The position numbers and the translations under genes were made by a program. Source: Paraburkholderia sacchari (GTDB lineage Bacteria; Pseudomonadota; Gammaproteobacteria; Burkholderiales; Burkholderiaceae). Taken from it: 64,000 nucleotides of DNA. Each line of letters opens with the position of its first letter. Positions within the stretch are counted from its first letter, which is position 1. Below, one piece after another: positions 41,705 through 52,800 of this stretch. The notes beneath the pieces were generated by a model. It searched no databases and was not told the DNA's origin. It saw nothing but the letters and a program-made list of their open reading frames with translations. The DNA is taken from NCBI RefSeq assembly GCF_000785435.2, contig NZ_JTDB02000002.1:310001-374000 (forward strand), given 5' to 3'.

Positions 41705-42469
41705 ATGTCAGTCCAATCCAAAAAGGAACAGGTGCAGGCGCTGCGCGAGCGCGGTTTCGTGGTCGTGCCGGGGCTCGTCTCGCCTGAGCGGTGCGACGAA
41801 CTCAAGCGCGTGGCGCAGGAGCAATTGCACGCGGCCGCTGCGCCGCTCGAATTCGAAGCCGATCTGCGTTATCCCGGCGCGCCGGAGTCGAAAGACTCGC
41901 CTGGCGGCCATACGGTGCGCCGCCTGCTCGATGCGTACGCACGCCATCCGCGCTTTCGCGAGTGGGCGACCTCGCCTGAGATCGCCGGCTGGATGGAGCT
42001 GTATTTCGGCGAAGAGCCGGTGCTCTCGCGCGCCCATCACAACTGCATGATGACCAAGCACCCCATGTACGGCAGCCTCACCGGCTGGCATCGCGACTCG
42101 CGCTACTGGTCGTTCGAGCGCGACGATCTGGTGTCGGTGTGGCTCGCGCTGGGGAACGAGACGGTCGAGAACGGCGGGCTGTGGTTCGTGCCGGGCTCGC
42201 ACACGGAGCCGTTCACCTCGGAGCGTTTCGACGCCGCGAAATTCTTCCGCGCTGACCTGCCCGAGAACCAGGCGTGGATCGAGCGTGCGACGTCGCCCAC
42301 GCTCAAGGCAGGCGACGTCGTGTTCTTCCACTGCAATACGCTGCACTCGGCGGGCCAGAACCTGAGCGGCGACGTGAAGTTCTCGCTCGTGTTCACCTAC
42401 CACGGCGCGAGCAACGTGCCGCTGCCGGGCACGCGCTCGGCCTCGCTGGCCGAGGTGAAGCTGGTGTGA
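41705..42469 (+). CDS. Phytanoyl-CoA dioxygenase (PhyH) family protein
   Basis: 254 aa, Fe(II)/2-oxoglutarate oxygenase of the PhyH family. The iron-binding HXD is in the GWHRDSRYW segment, the distal His in CNTLHSAGQN, and the WLALGNETVENGGLWFVPGSH core is typical. The substrate is unknown. The ATG at 41705 begins MSVQSKKEQVQALRERGFVVV, where the family's N-terminal helix starts. Confidence 0.88.
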   Translation: MSVQSKKEQVQALRERGFVVVPGLVSPERCDELKRVAQEQLHAAAAPLEFEADLRYPGAPESKDSPGGHTVRRLLDAYARHPRFREWATSPEIAGWMELYFGEEPVLSRAHHNCMMTKHPMYGSLTGWHRDSRYWSFERDDLVSVWLALGNETVENGGLWFVPGSHTEPFTSERFDAAKFFRADLPENQAWIERATSPTLKAGDVVFFHCNTLHSAGQNLSGDVKFSLVFTYHGASNVPLPGTRSASLAEVKLV

Positions 42470-42496
42470 GCCCCGGGCACGCGGGGCGCCGCGCGT

Positions 42497-42703
42497 CTAG
42501 CGCCGGCGCCCGGAAACCGCGAGACCGGTAATGCCGGCGATGGTCGCGGCCACGCCGGCCGCGATCAGGACCATCGTGCGGTCGGTGGGCGCGCCGGTGA
42601 CGAGGCGCGAGACGTCGTTCGACAACGAGTGAAACGACTGGCCGCCAAAGTAGAGCAGCACGACGCCGCAGGCGATCAGCGCGAACGAAATCGCTTTGAC
42701 CAT
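42497..42703 (-). CDS. DUF3185-family small membrane protein
   Basis: 68 aa with two transmembrane helices (ISFALIACGVVLLYFGGQS; TMVLIAAGVAATIAGITGLA) separated by a polar loop containing LSNDVSRLVTGAPTDRT. A GGAGG Shine-Dalgarno stands just upstream of the ATG at 42703. Function unknown. Confidence 0.85.
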   Translation of the reverse strand: MVKAISFALIACGVVLLYFGGQSFHSLSNDVSRLVTGAPTDRTMVLIAAGVAATIAGITGLAVSGRRR

Positions 42704-42898
42704 GAAGACCTCCCGGGGTATGACGAACGCCGCAGTGTAGGCGAGCGTCGCCGCGGCGTCCATCCGCGAGTCCCACATGGTGGGCATCTGCAGCCTGCGT
42801 GCGGATTGGCTACCATGACAACCCCGCGCACTTGCCGGACTCATGCCGGACTCAATTGGGGACCCTGTTATCCCCTCATTTCGTCGAGGATTCGAACC

Positions 42899-43942
42899 AT
42901 GGCCTACGAAGCCGCTGCTGAACGTTATTCGGAGATGCAATACCGCTTTTGCGGCAAGTCGGGACTCAAGCTGCCTGCGCTGTCGCTCGGGTTGTGGCAC
43001 AACTTCGGCGACACCACGCCGATTGCGACGCAGCGCGAAATCCTGCGCACGGCCTTCGATCTCGGCATCACGCACTTCGATCTCGCGAACAATTATGGCC
43101 CGCCCTACGGCAGCGCCGAAACCAATTTCGGCCGCATTTTCCGGGACGATTTCCGCCCTTATCGCGACGAGCTGCTGATCTCGTCGAAGGCTGGCTGGGA
43201 CATGTGGCCGGGCCCCTACGGCCAGGGCGGCGGCTCGCGCAAGTACGTGCTCGCGAGCCTCGATCAGAGCCTGAAGCGCATGGGCCTCGATTACGTCGAT
43301 ATCTTCTACTCGCACCGCTTCGACGTGGAGACGCCGCTGGAGGAAACCGCCGGCGCGCTCGCCACGGCGGTTCAGCAGGGTAAGGCGCTCTATGTGGGCA
43401 TCTCGTCGTATTCGGCGGCGAAGACGCGCGAGATGGCGAAGCTGCTGGCCGAATACAAGGTGCCGCTGCTGATCCATCAGCCTTCGTACAACATGCTCAA
43501 TCGCTGGATCGAGCACGAACTGCTCGACACGCTCGAAAGTCTCGGCACGGGCAGCATCGCGTTCACGCCGCTCGCGCAGGGCCTGCTCACGAACAAGTAT
43601 CTGAACGGCGTGCCCGAAGATGCGCGCGTGAACCGGCCGGGCGGCGGCTCGCTCAAGGGCGAGCACCTGAGCGCGCAGAACATCGAGCACGTACGCAAGC
43701 TCAACGAGCTCGCGCAGCGGCGTGGCCAGAGCCTCGCGCAGATGGCGATCGCGTGGACGCTGCGCGGCGGCCGCGTGACCTCCGCGCTGATCGGCGCGAG
43801 CCGCGCGGAGCAGGTGCGCGAGAACGTCGCCGCGCTGAAGAACCTCGAGTTCTCGCAGGAGGAGCTTGCGGAGATCGATCGCCATGCGACCGAAGGCGGC
43901 GTGAACCTGTGGGAGAAGCCGTCGACGGATCAGCACATCTGA
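42899..43942 (+). CDS. Aldo/keto reductase, YghZ-like
   Basis: 347 aa TIM-barrel reductase. The catalytic Asp/Tyr lie in FDLANNYGPPYGSAETNFG, Lys in LISSKAG and His in YSHRFD. NADPH-site segments are near the C-terminus (TSALIGASRAEQV). This motif set resembles E. coli YghZ, which reduces L-glyceraldehyde 3-phosphate and methylglyoxal; actual substrate inferred only. A GAGGA ribosome-binding site precedes the ATG at 42899. Confidence 0.9.
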   Translation: MAYEAAAERYSEMQYRFCGKSGLKLPALSLGLWHNFGDTTPIATQREILRTAFDLGITHFDLANNYGPPYGSAETNFGRIFRDDFRPYRDELLISSKAGWDMWPGPYGQGGGSRKYVLASLDQSLKRMGLDYVDIFYSHRFDVETPLEETAGALATAVQQGKALYVGISSYSAAKTREMAKLLAEYKVPLLIHQPSYNMLNRWIEHELLDTLESLGTGSIAFTPLAQGLLTNKYLNGVPEDARVNRPGGGSLKGEHLSAQNIEHVRKLNELAQRRGQSLAQMAIAWTLRGGRVTSALIGASRAEQVRENVAALKNLEFSQEELAEIDRHATEGGVNLWEKPSTDQHI

Positions 43943-43982
43943 AGGCGCGCGAGTTCGCTCATTGAGCGGCCGCGTCTTGAAG

Positions 43983-44015
43983 AACCGCTTCGCTTCGCGC
44001 GAGGCGGTTTTTTTT
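43983..44015 (+). terminator. terminator downstream of the aldo/keto reductase gene
   Basis: 11-bp arms AACCGCTTCGC (43983-43993) and GCGAGGCGGTT (43999-44009, one G-T pair), followed by eight T. Confidence 0.88.
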
Positions 44016-44114
44016 CGCCGACAGATTTGCCCGCCCGTCCGGCACGTCTGCACGTCTTGGGCCTGTCATGCGGCGCTGCTAACGTCGCGGCAGTTTTGGC
44101 CCCAAGGAGTGCCG

Positions 44115-45140
44115 ATGGAGTCCGCGAGCGCCATTCGTCCCGTATCCGCCGATACCGAAGCGCCGTCCGCAGCGCCGTACGCAGCGCAGGCGTTGCGGCG
44201 CGCACCGCATGTGGGAGCGAATATCACGCTCATTGCCGTGGCCGGATTGGCGCTTGCGCATCAGCTATTTGGCTTGCCGCTGCTTCTGCGTGCGGCGGGG
44301 GGATCATCGCTCACGCTTTGGCTGTCGCTCCTGCCAGTCGTGCTCATTGTGCTTGCCACGCCGATCCACTGGGGTTTGATCCACGAGGGCATCCACGGGC
44401 AATTGCTTCCCTCGCGGCGCGCCAACGAAGCCGTTGCACGCCTGCTATCGATTAGCCTGGCGATTCCATTCGACGCGGTACGCTTCGGACACCTGATGCA
44501 TCACCGCTTCACGCGCGAGGCGTTCGATCGTCCCGATGTCGACGATGCGCGCGGCCCGCGCTGGCTGCGCCGCGCCGCGTGGTATGCGAGGCTGCTGGGC
44601 GGGCTCTACGTGGCCGAGTTGTGCGCGCCATTGCTGGCGTTCGTGCCGGCGCGCATGGCGCAGACGCTGGTCGTGCGCGGTGTGGGTGCGCATGGCGCCG
44701 ACGGGCAGGTCGTGCAGCGGCTTTTCGGCAACCACGCCGCCGATCCCGTGAGGCGTCGCCGTGCGCGACGCGATGCGTTTGGCTCGCTCGCGCTTTACGG
44801 GTTCGCCTTCGCGCTCTACGGGAAGGCGTGGCCGGTGCTGCTGGTGACGATGTATCTGCGCGGGCTATGGCTTTCGCTCGCCGACAATCTGCCGCATTAC
44901 GGCGTGGCCCTCGACGAACCGGGCCGTGCGCGCGATTTTCGCGTGCCGCGCGGGGTGGGCGTGCTGCTCATGAACCATCACCTGCATCGCCAGCATCATC
45001 TGCATCCGATGCTGCCTTGGGTGGCATTGCCCGCGCTCGCGCGCGCCGAAGCGGCAGCGTCAATGCACGCGCGCGCGCCCTATTGGCGCGCGGCGCTGCG
45101 GCAGTTCAGGGGATTGCAGAGGGGCGTCGGAGCGCGCTAA
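44115..45140 (+). CDS. Membrane fatty acid desaturase family protein
   Basis: 341 aa. Three His boxes of the membrane di-iron desaturase/hydroxylase superfamily are visible: HEGIH (HX3H), HLMHH (HX2HH type) and HLHRQHH. There are about four membrane segments. The substrate may be a lipid acyl chain or a carotenoid-like compound; sequence cannot decide. The start at 44115 has AAGGAG 5 nt upstream (44104-44109). Confidence 0.85.
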   Translation: MESASAIRPVSADTEAPSAAPYAAQALRRAPHVGANITLIAVAGLALAHQLFGLPLLLRAAGGSSLTLWLSLLPVVLIVLATPIHWGLIHEGIHGQLLPSRRANEAVARLLSISLAIPFDAVRFGHLMHHRFTREAFDRPDVDDARGPRWLRRAAWYARLLGGLYVAELCAPLLAFVPARMAQTLVVRGVGAHGADGQVVQRLFGNHAADPVRRRRARRDAFGSLALYGFAFALYGKAWPVLLVTMYLRGLWLSLADNLPHYGVALDEPGRARDFRVPRGVGVLLMNHHLHRQHHLHPMLPWVALPALARAEAAASMHARAPYWRAALRQFRGLQRGVGAR

Positions 45141-45266
45141 CAGATGCGGGGAAAACGCAAAGGCGAGTGCGGCCGGTACCGATACGCATCGACGCCGTTC
45201 GACGTCGAGCGAACGGCGCAGCGCAGACGAAAAGCGAATCGCGAGTGGGAGCGCAGCGTCGTGGCG

Positions 45267-45452
45267 CTACATCAGCACGGGCAGTGTTTCCACCAGCGCA
45301 ACGGCGCATAGCGCGCCGATCAACGCGCCGATTACCCGCAGCGTGTTGTGCTTGAATTCGGTTGCGCAGGGCACCGCGCCGAGGAAGAGCGCACCGGCCA
45401 GGGCCATCGGGATGATCATCACGAAGTCGCCGATCGTGAAATAGCCTTCCAT
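45267..45452 (-). CDS. hypothetical small membrane protein
   Basis: 61 aa with two hydrophobic segments (FVMIIPMALAGALFLGAVP; VIGALIGALCAVALVETLP). The ATG at 45452 has AGGAG 6 nt upstream, preferred to the in-frame ATG at 45470, which precedes that site. No family recognised. Confidence 0.6.
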   Translation of the reverse strand: MEGYFTIGDFVMIIPMALAGALFLGAVPCATEFKHNTLRVIGALIGALCAVALVETLPVLM

Positions 45453-45734
45453 GCTCGTCTCCTGTCCCATGCTAGTGGGTCATATCGGCCATCGCAGTGA
45501 TCGGGCACTGTGCGCCACTGAGGCTGCGGGCCTCAATCGAGTATAGGAGAGGCTAGCGAAGAGGGCGGAATCCATGCCCAGCCGCCGCGCAGGCTGTGCG
45601 GTCCGCGGTCCCGTCTGGCGGCGCTTTGCGGCAGTGCGCGCAATGCAGCGCGCAAAACACGGGTTGCCGGCGAATATTACGTTTAGCTTTCGTTTGATGG
45701 TGTGGAGACTCAAACGCATGGCCCGTCTCCAGCA

Positions 45735-46991
45735 TCAGGCCGCTCCGGCGCGCTCCCGTTCACGTAGCCGCCACGCTCCGGCCAGCCCCGCGACGAGCAG
45801 CGCCACGACGAGCCCCGCCACGCCGCCCCAGCCCAGACTGGCCCAGAAGTGTCCGCCGATTGACCCCATGATGCTGGAGCCGAGGTAATACGCGAGCAGG
45901 TAGAGCGCCGCGGCCTGGCCCTTCGCTTCGCGCGCGAGGCGGCCGACCCAGCCGCTGGCCACCGCATGCCCCGCGAAGAAACCGATGGTGAGGCAGCAGA
46001 TGCCGGCCACGATCATGCCGAGCGGCGCGAACATCGTGAGCACGACGCCCGCGAGCATCAGCACGATCGCGGCGATCAGCACGGGCGAGCGGCCGAACTT
46101 GTCGGCCATGCGGCCCGACCATGGCGAGGCCACCACGCCGGTCAGATAAACGACGAAGATCGCGCCGATGGCGGCCTGGCTCATGTTGTAGGGCGGCGCG
46201 ATCAGCCGGTAGCCGATGTAGTTGTAGAGCGTGACGAAGCTGCCCATCAGCACGAAGCCCAGCGCGAACAGCATGGGCAGGCCGGGCCGCGCGAAATGAC
46301 GCATGAGCGCCGCGCGGTGATGGGCGAAGCCGAGGCCGCTTCTCGGCGCGAAATGGCGCGAGGGCGGCAGCAGCGCACGAAACGCGAACATCGAGGCGAG
46401 CCCGAGCACGCCGATTACGGCCACGGCCACGCGCCAGCCGAACAGGTCGGTGCAGATGCCGGTGATCACGCGCCCCGCCATTCCGCCGATGGCCGTGCCG
46501 CCCACGTAGAGGCCCATCGAGAGGCCGAGGCCGTCGGGGTGCATCTCTTCGGCGAGCCACGCCATGGCGACCGCGGGCACGCCGCCGAGCGCGATGCCCT
46601 CTAGCGTGCGCAGCAGGAGCAGCGTCTGCCAGTGGGGCACGAACGCCACCGCGAGCGTGAGCAGGGAGGAGACGGTGAGCGACGCGGTCATCATGCCGCG
46701 CCGGCTCCAGCCTTCGGAGACGAAACCCGCCACGAAGATCGCGCAGGCGAGCGCCGCCGTGGTGAACGAGAGCGCGAGGCTGCTCTGCGCGGGGCTCACG
46801 CCGAACGCCTGCGAGAACGCGGGCAGCAGCGGCTGCACGCAATAGAGCAGCGAAAACGTGGCGTAGCCCGCGAACAGCAGTGCGAGGCTCGCGCGCCAGA
46901 ACGCGGGCGTGCCGCGTTCGATATAGGGAATGGTGGATGGCGCGGCGCCGGGCGCGATGGTGTTGCGCCCGGCGCCCGATGATGCAGTCAC
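45735..46991 (-). CDS. MFS transporter, YnfM-like
   Basis: 418 aa, twelve transmembrane segments, with the MFS loop-2 region (GFVSEGWSRRGMM) and a second-half equivalent (GRMADKFGRSPVLI). Similar to the YnfM/arabinose-efflux group; substrate unknown. It starts with GTG at 46991, 8 nt after GAGGAG. The frame stays open further upstream into the efflux gene region, but that extension is out of phase with any known domain. Confidence 0.88.
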   Translation of the reverse strand: MTASSGAGRNTIAPGAAPSTIPYIERGTPAFWRASLALLFAGYATFSLLYCVQPLLPAFSQAFGVSPAQSSLALSFTTAALACAIFVAGFVSEGWSRRGMMTASLTVSSLLTLAVAFVPHWQTLLLLRTLEGIALGGVPAVAMAWLAEEMHPDGLGLSMGLYVGGTAIGGMAGRVITGICTDLFGWRVAVAVIGVLGLASMFAFRALLPPSRHFAPRSGLGFAHHRAALMRHFARPGLPMLFALGFVLMGSFVTLYNYIGYRLIAPPYNMSQAAIGAIFVVYLTGVVASPWSGRMADKFGRSPVLIAAIVLMLAGVVLTMFAPLGMIVAGICCLTIGFFAGHAVASGWVGRLAREAKGQAAALYLLAYYLGSSIMGSIGGHFWASLGWGGVAGLVVALLVAGLAGAWRLRERERAGAA

Positions 46992-47101
46992 GACTCGAAC
47001 TCCTCGTGCAAATTGGCAAACGCGGGCAAAGGCGCAACGATACGCCTTCCGCACGATCCATGCCTTGCCCGATTGCAGGCCCGCAGGCCTGCCGCGCCGC
47101 T

Positions 47102-48652
47102 TTATGGCGGCGTACCGCCGTTCGCGGCGTCGCGCGGATGCGCGAGCGCGTCGTCGGTGGGCAGCGCCGCCGTGCTCCAGCCGCCGCCCAACGCCTTCAC
47201 GAGTGCGACGCTTGCCGCGAGACGCCGGCGCGCGATGTTCACGGCCTGGCGCTCGTTGGTGAGCGCCGTGGTTTGCGCGGCCACCACGTCGAGATAAGTG
47301 ATCGCACCGCTCTTGTAGCGGTTCTCGACGATCGCGAGCGTGCGCTTCGCTGCGTGCACCGCGCGGTCCTGCGCGACGGCCTCCTGTTCGAGCACGCGCA
47401 GGGCCGCGAGGTTGTCCTCGACCTGGCCGAATGCATCGAGCACGGTCTCGCGATACTGCGCGACGTTCTCGTCGTATTGCGCGCGCGCCGCGTCGCGCAC
47501 GGCGGCGCGGCCGCCGAAGTCGAGCAGCGTGCCGGCGAGCGCCGGGCCGAGCGACCAGAAGCGCGCGGGCGCGACGAGCCACTGGCTATAGTTGGTCGCC
47601 TCCAGCCCGCCCGTGACCGCGAGCATCAGGCTCGGGAAGAACGCTGCCTGCGCCACGCCCACCTGAGCATTGGCGGCGGCCACGCGGCGCTCGGCGGCGG
47701 CGATGTCGGGACGGCGCTCCAGCAGCGTCGACGGCACACCAGGCGGCGCGACGAGCGCCTGCGCGGTGAGCGGCGCGCCGGGCAGCACGGGCAGCGCGAA
47801 GGTGGAGGGCGACTGCCCCGTGAGAATCGCAATGGCGTGTTCGAGCTGCGCGCGCTGCACGCCCAGATCGATCGCCTGCGCCTCGGTGGTCTGCAATTGC
47901 GTCTGCGCCTGGCCCACATCGGCGTCGGTGGCAATGCCGCCGTCGTAGCGGTGCTGCGTGAGCGCGAGCGACTCGCGGTAGGCGGCGAGCGTGTCTTCGA
48001 GCAGCTGGCGTTCGCGGTCGAGGCCGCGCAGCTCGAAGTAGTCGGTCGCAAGCTCGGCCTGCATCGAGAGCAGCACCGCCTGCATGTCGGCGGCGCTCGC
48101 CTGCGCGTTGGCCTGCGCGCTTTCCACGCCGCGCGCGACGCGGCCCCAGACGTCGGGCTCCCAGGTGGCGTCGAGGCCCACGAGATAGTCGTTGATCGTG
48201 CGGCCCGCCGTCGACTTGAACTCGATGTTCTGCGAGGTCCGCGTGCGCGTGAAGCCCACGCCCGCCGTCACAGTCGGGAAAAAAGCCGAGCGCTGCTGGG
48301 CGACGTTCGCGCGCGCGGCGCGAAAGTGCGCTTGCGCGGCCTGCACGTTCTGGTTCGCCTGCTCGACCTGCGCTTCGAGCGCGTCCAGTTGCGCGTCGCC
48401 GTAGATCGACCACCAGGCGCCGCGCGGCGCCGTGTCGGCGGGTTGCGCGCTCGTCCAGCCGGTGCCTTCGAGTTCCTTGTAGGTGGCGGCGACGCCGATC
48501 TGCGGGCGCACATAGTCGGGGCCGACCTTGCAGCCCGCGAGCGCGGCGCTGAGCGCAACGCCGAGCATCGCGCAGCGCAACGGGCCGCACCGCGCGAAAG
48601 CGTTGGAGGCGACGGTGCGCGGCACAGCCGCCTTTGAGCCGATGAGCCTCAC
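47102..48652 (-). CDS. RND efflux outer-membrane factor, NodT/OprM family
   Basis: 516 aa. The N-terminal segment carries a lipobox-like LAGCKVGPDY, so it is a lipoprotein. Two duplicated OEP repeats with long coiled coils follow (for example LEAQVEQANQNVQAAQAHFRAA). It forms the trimeric TolC-like channel for the adaptor and pump upstream. Its start overlaps the adaptor stop by 4 bp. Confidence 0.92.
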   Translation of the reverse strand: MRLIGSKAAVPRTVASNAFARCGPLRCAMLGVALSAALAGCKVGPDYVRPQIGVAATYKELEGTGWTSAQPADTAPRGAWWSIYGDAQLDALEAQVEQANQNVQAAQAHFRAARANVAQQRSAFFPTVTAGVGFTRTRTSQNIEFKSTAGRTINDYLVGLDATWEPDVWGRVARGVESAQANAQASAADMQAVLLSMQAELATDYFELRGLDRERQLLEDTLAAYRESLALTQHRYDGGIATDADVGQAQTQLQTTEAQAIDLGVQRAQLEHAIAILTGQSPSTFALPVLPGAPLTAQALVAPPGVPSTLLERRPDIAAAERRVAAANAQVGVAQAAFFPSLMLAVTGGLEATNYSQWLVAPARFWSLGPALAGTLLDFGGRAAVRDAARAQYDENVAQYRETVLDAFGQVEDNLAALRVLEQEAVAQDRAVHAAKRTLAIVENRYKSGAITYLDVVAAQTTALTNERQAVNIARRRLAASVALVKALGGGWSTAALPTDDALAHPRDAANGGTPP

Positions 48653-49839
48653 GACGCCGCCTTGCCGACGATGCGCACCGGCGTCCCGTCGACGATCGAA
48701 TCCTGCGGATTCACGATCACGCGCTCATTGCCGTTGAGCCCCGCGACCACCGCGACGCGCGTGCCGAAGTCGGTGCCGAGCGTGACATCGACGAGCTTCA
48801 CGCGGCCGTTCTCGCCCACCGTCGCGACTTTCACGCCATCGGGCCGGAACAGGAACGCGTTGCCGGGCAGCGTGAGCGGCGTGGCGCTGCCGTCGAGCGC
48901 GAAATGCACTTGCGCATAGGCGCCGGGCAGCAGGTCGCCGTTGGGATTGTCGACATCGACTTCCACGAGCAGCGTGCGCTGCTGCGGGTCGACCGCGCCC
49001 GCCGTGCGCGCGACCACGCCCGGGTAGCGCTTGCCTTGCGTCTCGTTCAGCGTGAGATACGCGTGCTCGCCGGGCCGGATCTGCTGCGCCCAGGCTTGCG
49101 GCACGTTCGCGTAGACGCGCAGGCGGTCGGCCTGAGCGACGTGAAACAGCTCCTTTTGCGCACCGCCCGAACTGCCCGCGTCGATCAGCGCGCCCACGTC
49201 GGTATTGCGCGCCGTGACGATGCCGTCGAACGGCGCGTTCACCTTCTCGTACGACTGCAACTGCGAGAGCCGCGAGACGTTGTAGCGCGCCGCGTCGAGC
49301 GTCGCCTTTTTCGCGAGCATGTCGGCCTGCTTCTCGTCGGCGTCCTGCTTCGCCACCGAACGGGTCTGGAGCATCTGTGCCCAGCGGTCGGCGGTCGATT
49401 TCGCGAGCGCATAGTTCGCCTCGGCGTTCGCGAGATCGGCGCGCGCCGCGCGCAACTGGTCGTCGACTTCGGGCGCGTCGATTTCGGCGAGCAACTGGCC
49501 CGCCTTCACATGCGCGCCGATATCCGCATACCACTTGCGCAGATAGCCATTGGTGCGCGCATAGATGGGCGTGTCGAGAAACGCCTGCACGTTGCCGGGC
49601 AGCACGAGGTCGAGCGCATGCGCGGAGCGTTGCGGCGTGACCACCTGCACGGAGAGCGTGCTCGCGCGCTGCGCTTCGCGTTCGAGCGCCGCGTGCGCGT
49701 TCAAACGCGACCAGATGCCCTGCGCGGCCAGCGCGATCACCACGAGCGCCGCGAGCAGGAGCGGCCAGCGCCGCGCCCTGCGTGGACCGTGCGGGCCATG
49801 CGGATCCTGCGGCGGCGTGTCAGCGTGGCCGGGCTGCAT
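48649..49839 (-). CDS. RND efflux periplasmic adaptor (MFP)
   Basis: 396 aa. N-terminal membrane anchor (about residues 22-42: WPLLLAALVVIALAAQGIW), lipoyl/hairpin domain (YARTNGYLRKWYADIGAHVKAGQLLAEID), a long coiled-coil hairpin, then beta-barrel and membrane-proximal domains (FDGIVTARNTDVGALID). It bridges pump and outer-membrane channel. It lies 36 bp downstream of the permease and overlaps the channel gene. Confidence 0.93.
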   Translation of the reverse strand: MQPGHADTPPQDPHGPHGPRRARRWPLLLAALVVIALAAQGIWSRLNAHAALEREAQRASTLSVQVVTPQRSAHALDLVLPGNVQAFLDTPIYARTNGYLRKWYADIGAHVKAGQLLAEIDAPEVDDQLRAARADLANAEANYALAKSTADRWAQMLQTRSVAKQDADEKQADMLAKKATLDAARYNVSRLSQLQSYEKVNAPFDGIVTARNTDVGALIDAGSSGGAQKELFHVAQADRLRVYANVPQAWAQQIRPGEHAYLTLNETQGKRYPGVVARTAGAVDPQQRTLLVEVDVDNPNGDLLPGAYAQVHFALDGSATPLTLPGNAFLFRPDGVKVATVGENGRVKLVDVTLGTDFGTRVAVVAGLNGNERVIVNPQDSIVDGTPVRIVGKAAS

Positions 49840-49875
49840 GATGGCTCCGCGTCGAAGGAGAAAGGAGAATCGTCG

Positions 49876-52800
49876 TCATGATTTGGGCACTACGTTTTCG
49901 ATGGCGCGCTGGCGGCGCTCGCCGAGCTTGCGGTACACGAGCGAGAACACCACGGGCACGAAGATGAGCGTCGCGAGCGTGCCCACCGTGAGCCCGCCGA
50001 TCACGGCGCGCCCGAGCGGCGCGTTCTGCTCGCCGCCTTCGCCGAGGCCAATGGCCATCGGCACCATGCCGATCACCATGGCGAGCGCCGTCATCAGCAC
50101 CGGGCGAAAGCGCGTGAAGCCCGCTTCGATGGCTGCGCGCGCGGCGTCGCCGTGTTCGCGCAACTGCTCGCGCGCGAAGCTGATCACGAGAATCGAGTTC
50201 GCCGTGGCGATGCCGATGCACATGATGGCGCCCGTGAGCGCGGGAATGGAAACCGTGGTGTGCGTGAGGAACAGTATCCAGACAATGCCCGCGAGCGCGC
50301 CGGGTAGCGCCGAGACGATGATGAGCGGATCGAGCCACGACTGGAAGTTCACGACGATCAGCAGGTAGACGAGCACGATGGCGAACACGAGGCCGCCCAA
50401 CAATCCGGAGAACGAATTGTTCATGGTGTCGACCTGGCCGCGCAAGCTGAGCGTCGATCCCTTGGGCAAGTCGGCATGCGTTTTGCCTGATTCGGCGATG
50501 ATTTTCTGGACGTCGTCGGAGACCGCGCCCAGATCGCGGCTGTCCGCGCTTGCGTAGATGTCGATCGTGGTTTGCGCGTTGTAGTGCGTGACGACCGCGT
50601 CGCCGGACACGCGCCGCATGCTCGCGAGCGAGCCGAGAATGTTGCTGCGCCCGTTCGCGGTGAGCGGAATGTTCGCGAGAGACTGCAGCGAATCGATCGT
50701 GTATTGCGGCGCTTCGGTGATGACGTTGTAGCTCACGCCGTTCATCGGATTGAGCCAGAACGTGGGCGTGGTCTGCTGGCTGCCCGAGAGCGTGATGAGC
50801 AGATCGCTCGCCACGTCCTTCTGCGTGAAGCCCGCCTGCTGCGCGCGCGTGCGGTCCACGTCGATGAAGATGCGCGGCAAGTCGGCGGGCTGCTGGATGC
50901 GCGCGTCGGCCAGACCCGGCACGCTGCGCAATTTCGCGAGCAGGCGCGCCGCGTACGCGCGGTTGGCGTCCACGTCGCGGCCCGTGATCTGCACGTCGAT
51001 GGGCGCGGGCATGCCGAAGTTCAGCGTCTGGCTCACGATGTCGGCGGGCAGGAAGGCGAACTGGACGCCCGGGAATTCGTCGTTGAGCGTGCGCCGCAAC
51101 AGGCGCACGTAATCCGCCGTCGGATGGTGGTTCTCGGCGAGCGAGATCAGCACGTCGGCGTCCGAGGTGCCGATCGTGCCGGTGTTGCTGTACGAGAGAT
51201 TGATGCCCGAGACCGGCAGGCCGATGTTGTCGATGATCGAATGCAGCTCGCGCGCGGGAATCAGCTCGCGGATGCGCTTGTCGATGCGGTCGGTGATAAC
51301 GGTGGTTTCTTCCACGCGCGTGCCGGTCTTGGCGCGCAGGTGCAGCGCGATCGTGCCCGCATCCACTTGCGGAAAGAAGTCGCGGCCGAGAAACGGCAGC
51401 AACAGCAGCGAGAGGCCGCAGCACGCGAGAAACGCCGTCACGAACCACACGGGATGCGCGACGCGCGCCGCGAGAAACGCGCGATAGCGCACGCGCGTGC
51501 GCTCGAAGCCGCGCTCGAACGCGAGATGCAGGCGCATGAACGGATTGCGCGTGCCCGCATGGATGTGATGGAGATCGGCGGGCTTGTGGTGATAGCGCAG
51601 CAGATACTTCGCGAGTGTGGGCACGAGCGTGCGCGAGAAGAAGTACGACGCGAGCATCGCGAACACCACGGCTTCTGCGAGCGGAATGAAGAGGTAATGC
51701 GCGACGCCCGTGAGCAGGAACATCGGCACGAACACGATGCAGATCGAGAGCGTGGAGACGAGCGTGGGCACCGCGATCTGCTGCGCGCCGTCGAGAATCG
51801 CCTGTTCGAGCGTCTTGCCCTGCTCGAGTTGCTGGCTGATGTTCTCGATGGCGACGGTTGCGTCATCAACTAGTATGCCGACGGCGAGCGCGAGGCCGCC
51901 GAGCGTCATGATGTTGATGGTCTCGCCGAGCGCGGCGAGCGCGATGATCGAGGTGATCATCGACAGCGGAATGGAAATCGCGATGATGAGCGTCGCGCGC
52001 CAGTTGCCGAGAAACAGCAGGATCATGAGCGCGGTGAGCGCGGCGGCGATGAGCGCCTCGCGCAGCACGCCCTGCACGGCGGCGCGCACGAACAGCGACT
52101 GGTCGGCGACCGGGTCGATGTTGAACGAGGACGGCACGATATTGTGCAGCGCCGGCATCATTGCCTTGATGCGGTCGACGATTTCGAGCGTGGACGTGTT
52201 GCCGCTCTTGTTGATGGTGAGCAGCGACGCGCGCTGGCCGTTCACGCGCACGATGTTGGTTTGCGGCACGAAGCCGTCGCGCACGTGCGCGATGTCGCGA
52301 ATATAGATCGTGCCCGCCGCCGTGGTTTTCACGGGGATGTCGTTCAGGCCCGCTATGGTGTTGGGGCTCGCGTTCATCAGCACCGAATATTCGGACGCGC
52401 CGATCTTCGCCGTGCCCGAGGGCAGGATGAGATTCTGCGCGCTGATGGCATTCACTACGTCCATCGGCGAGAGGTTGTGCTGCTGCAGCGCGCGCTGGTC
52501 GATATCGACCATGATCTGACGTTGCTTGCCGCCATAGGGCAGCGGCGCGGAGGCGCCCGGCACCGTGGCGAGCTGCGTTTTGAGGAAGTTATTGCCGTAG
52601 TCGAACAGCTCCTGCTCGGTGAGCAGCGGCGATGAGAGCGACAGGCGCAGGATCGGTACGGTCGAAGCGTTGTAGCGCAGGATGAACGGCGGGTTGATGC
52701 CCGGCGGCAGCGAGCGCAATTGCGCCTGCGAAAGCGCGGTGACTTCGGCCAGCGCCTCCTGCACGTTGGCGTGCGGCTGGAAGAAGATCTTCACGACCGT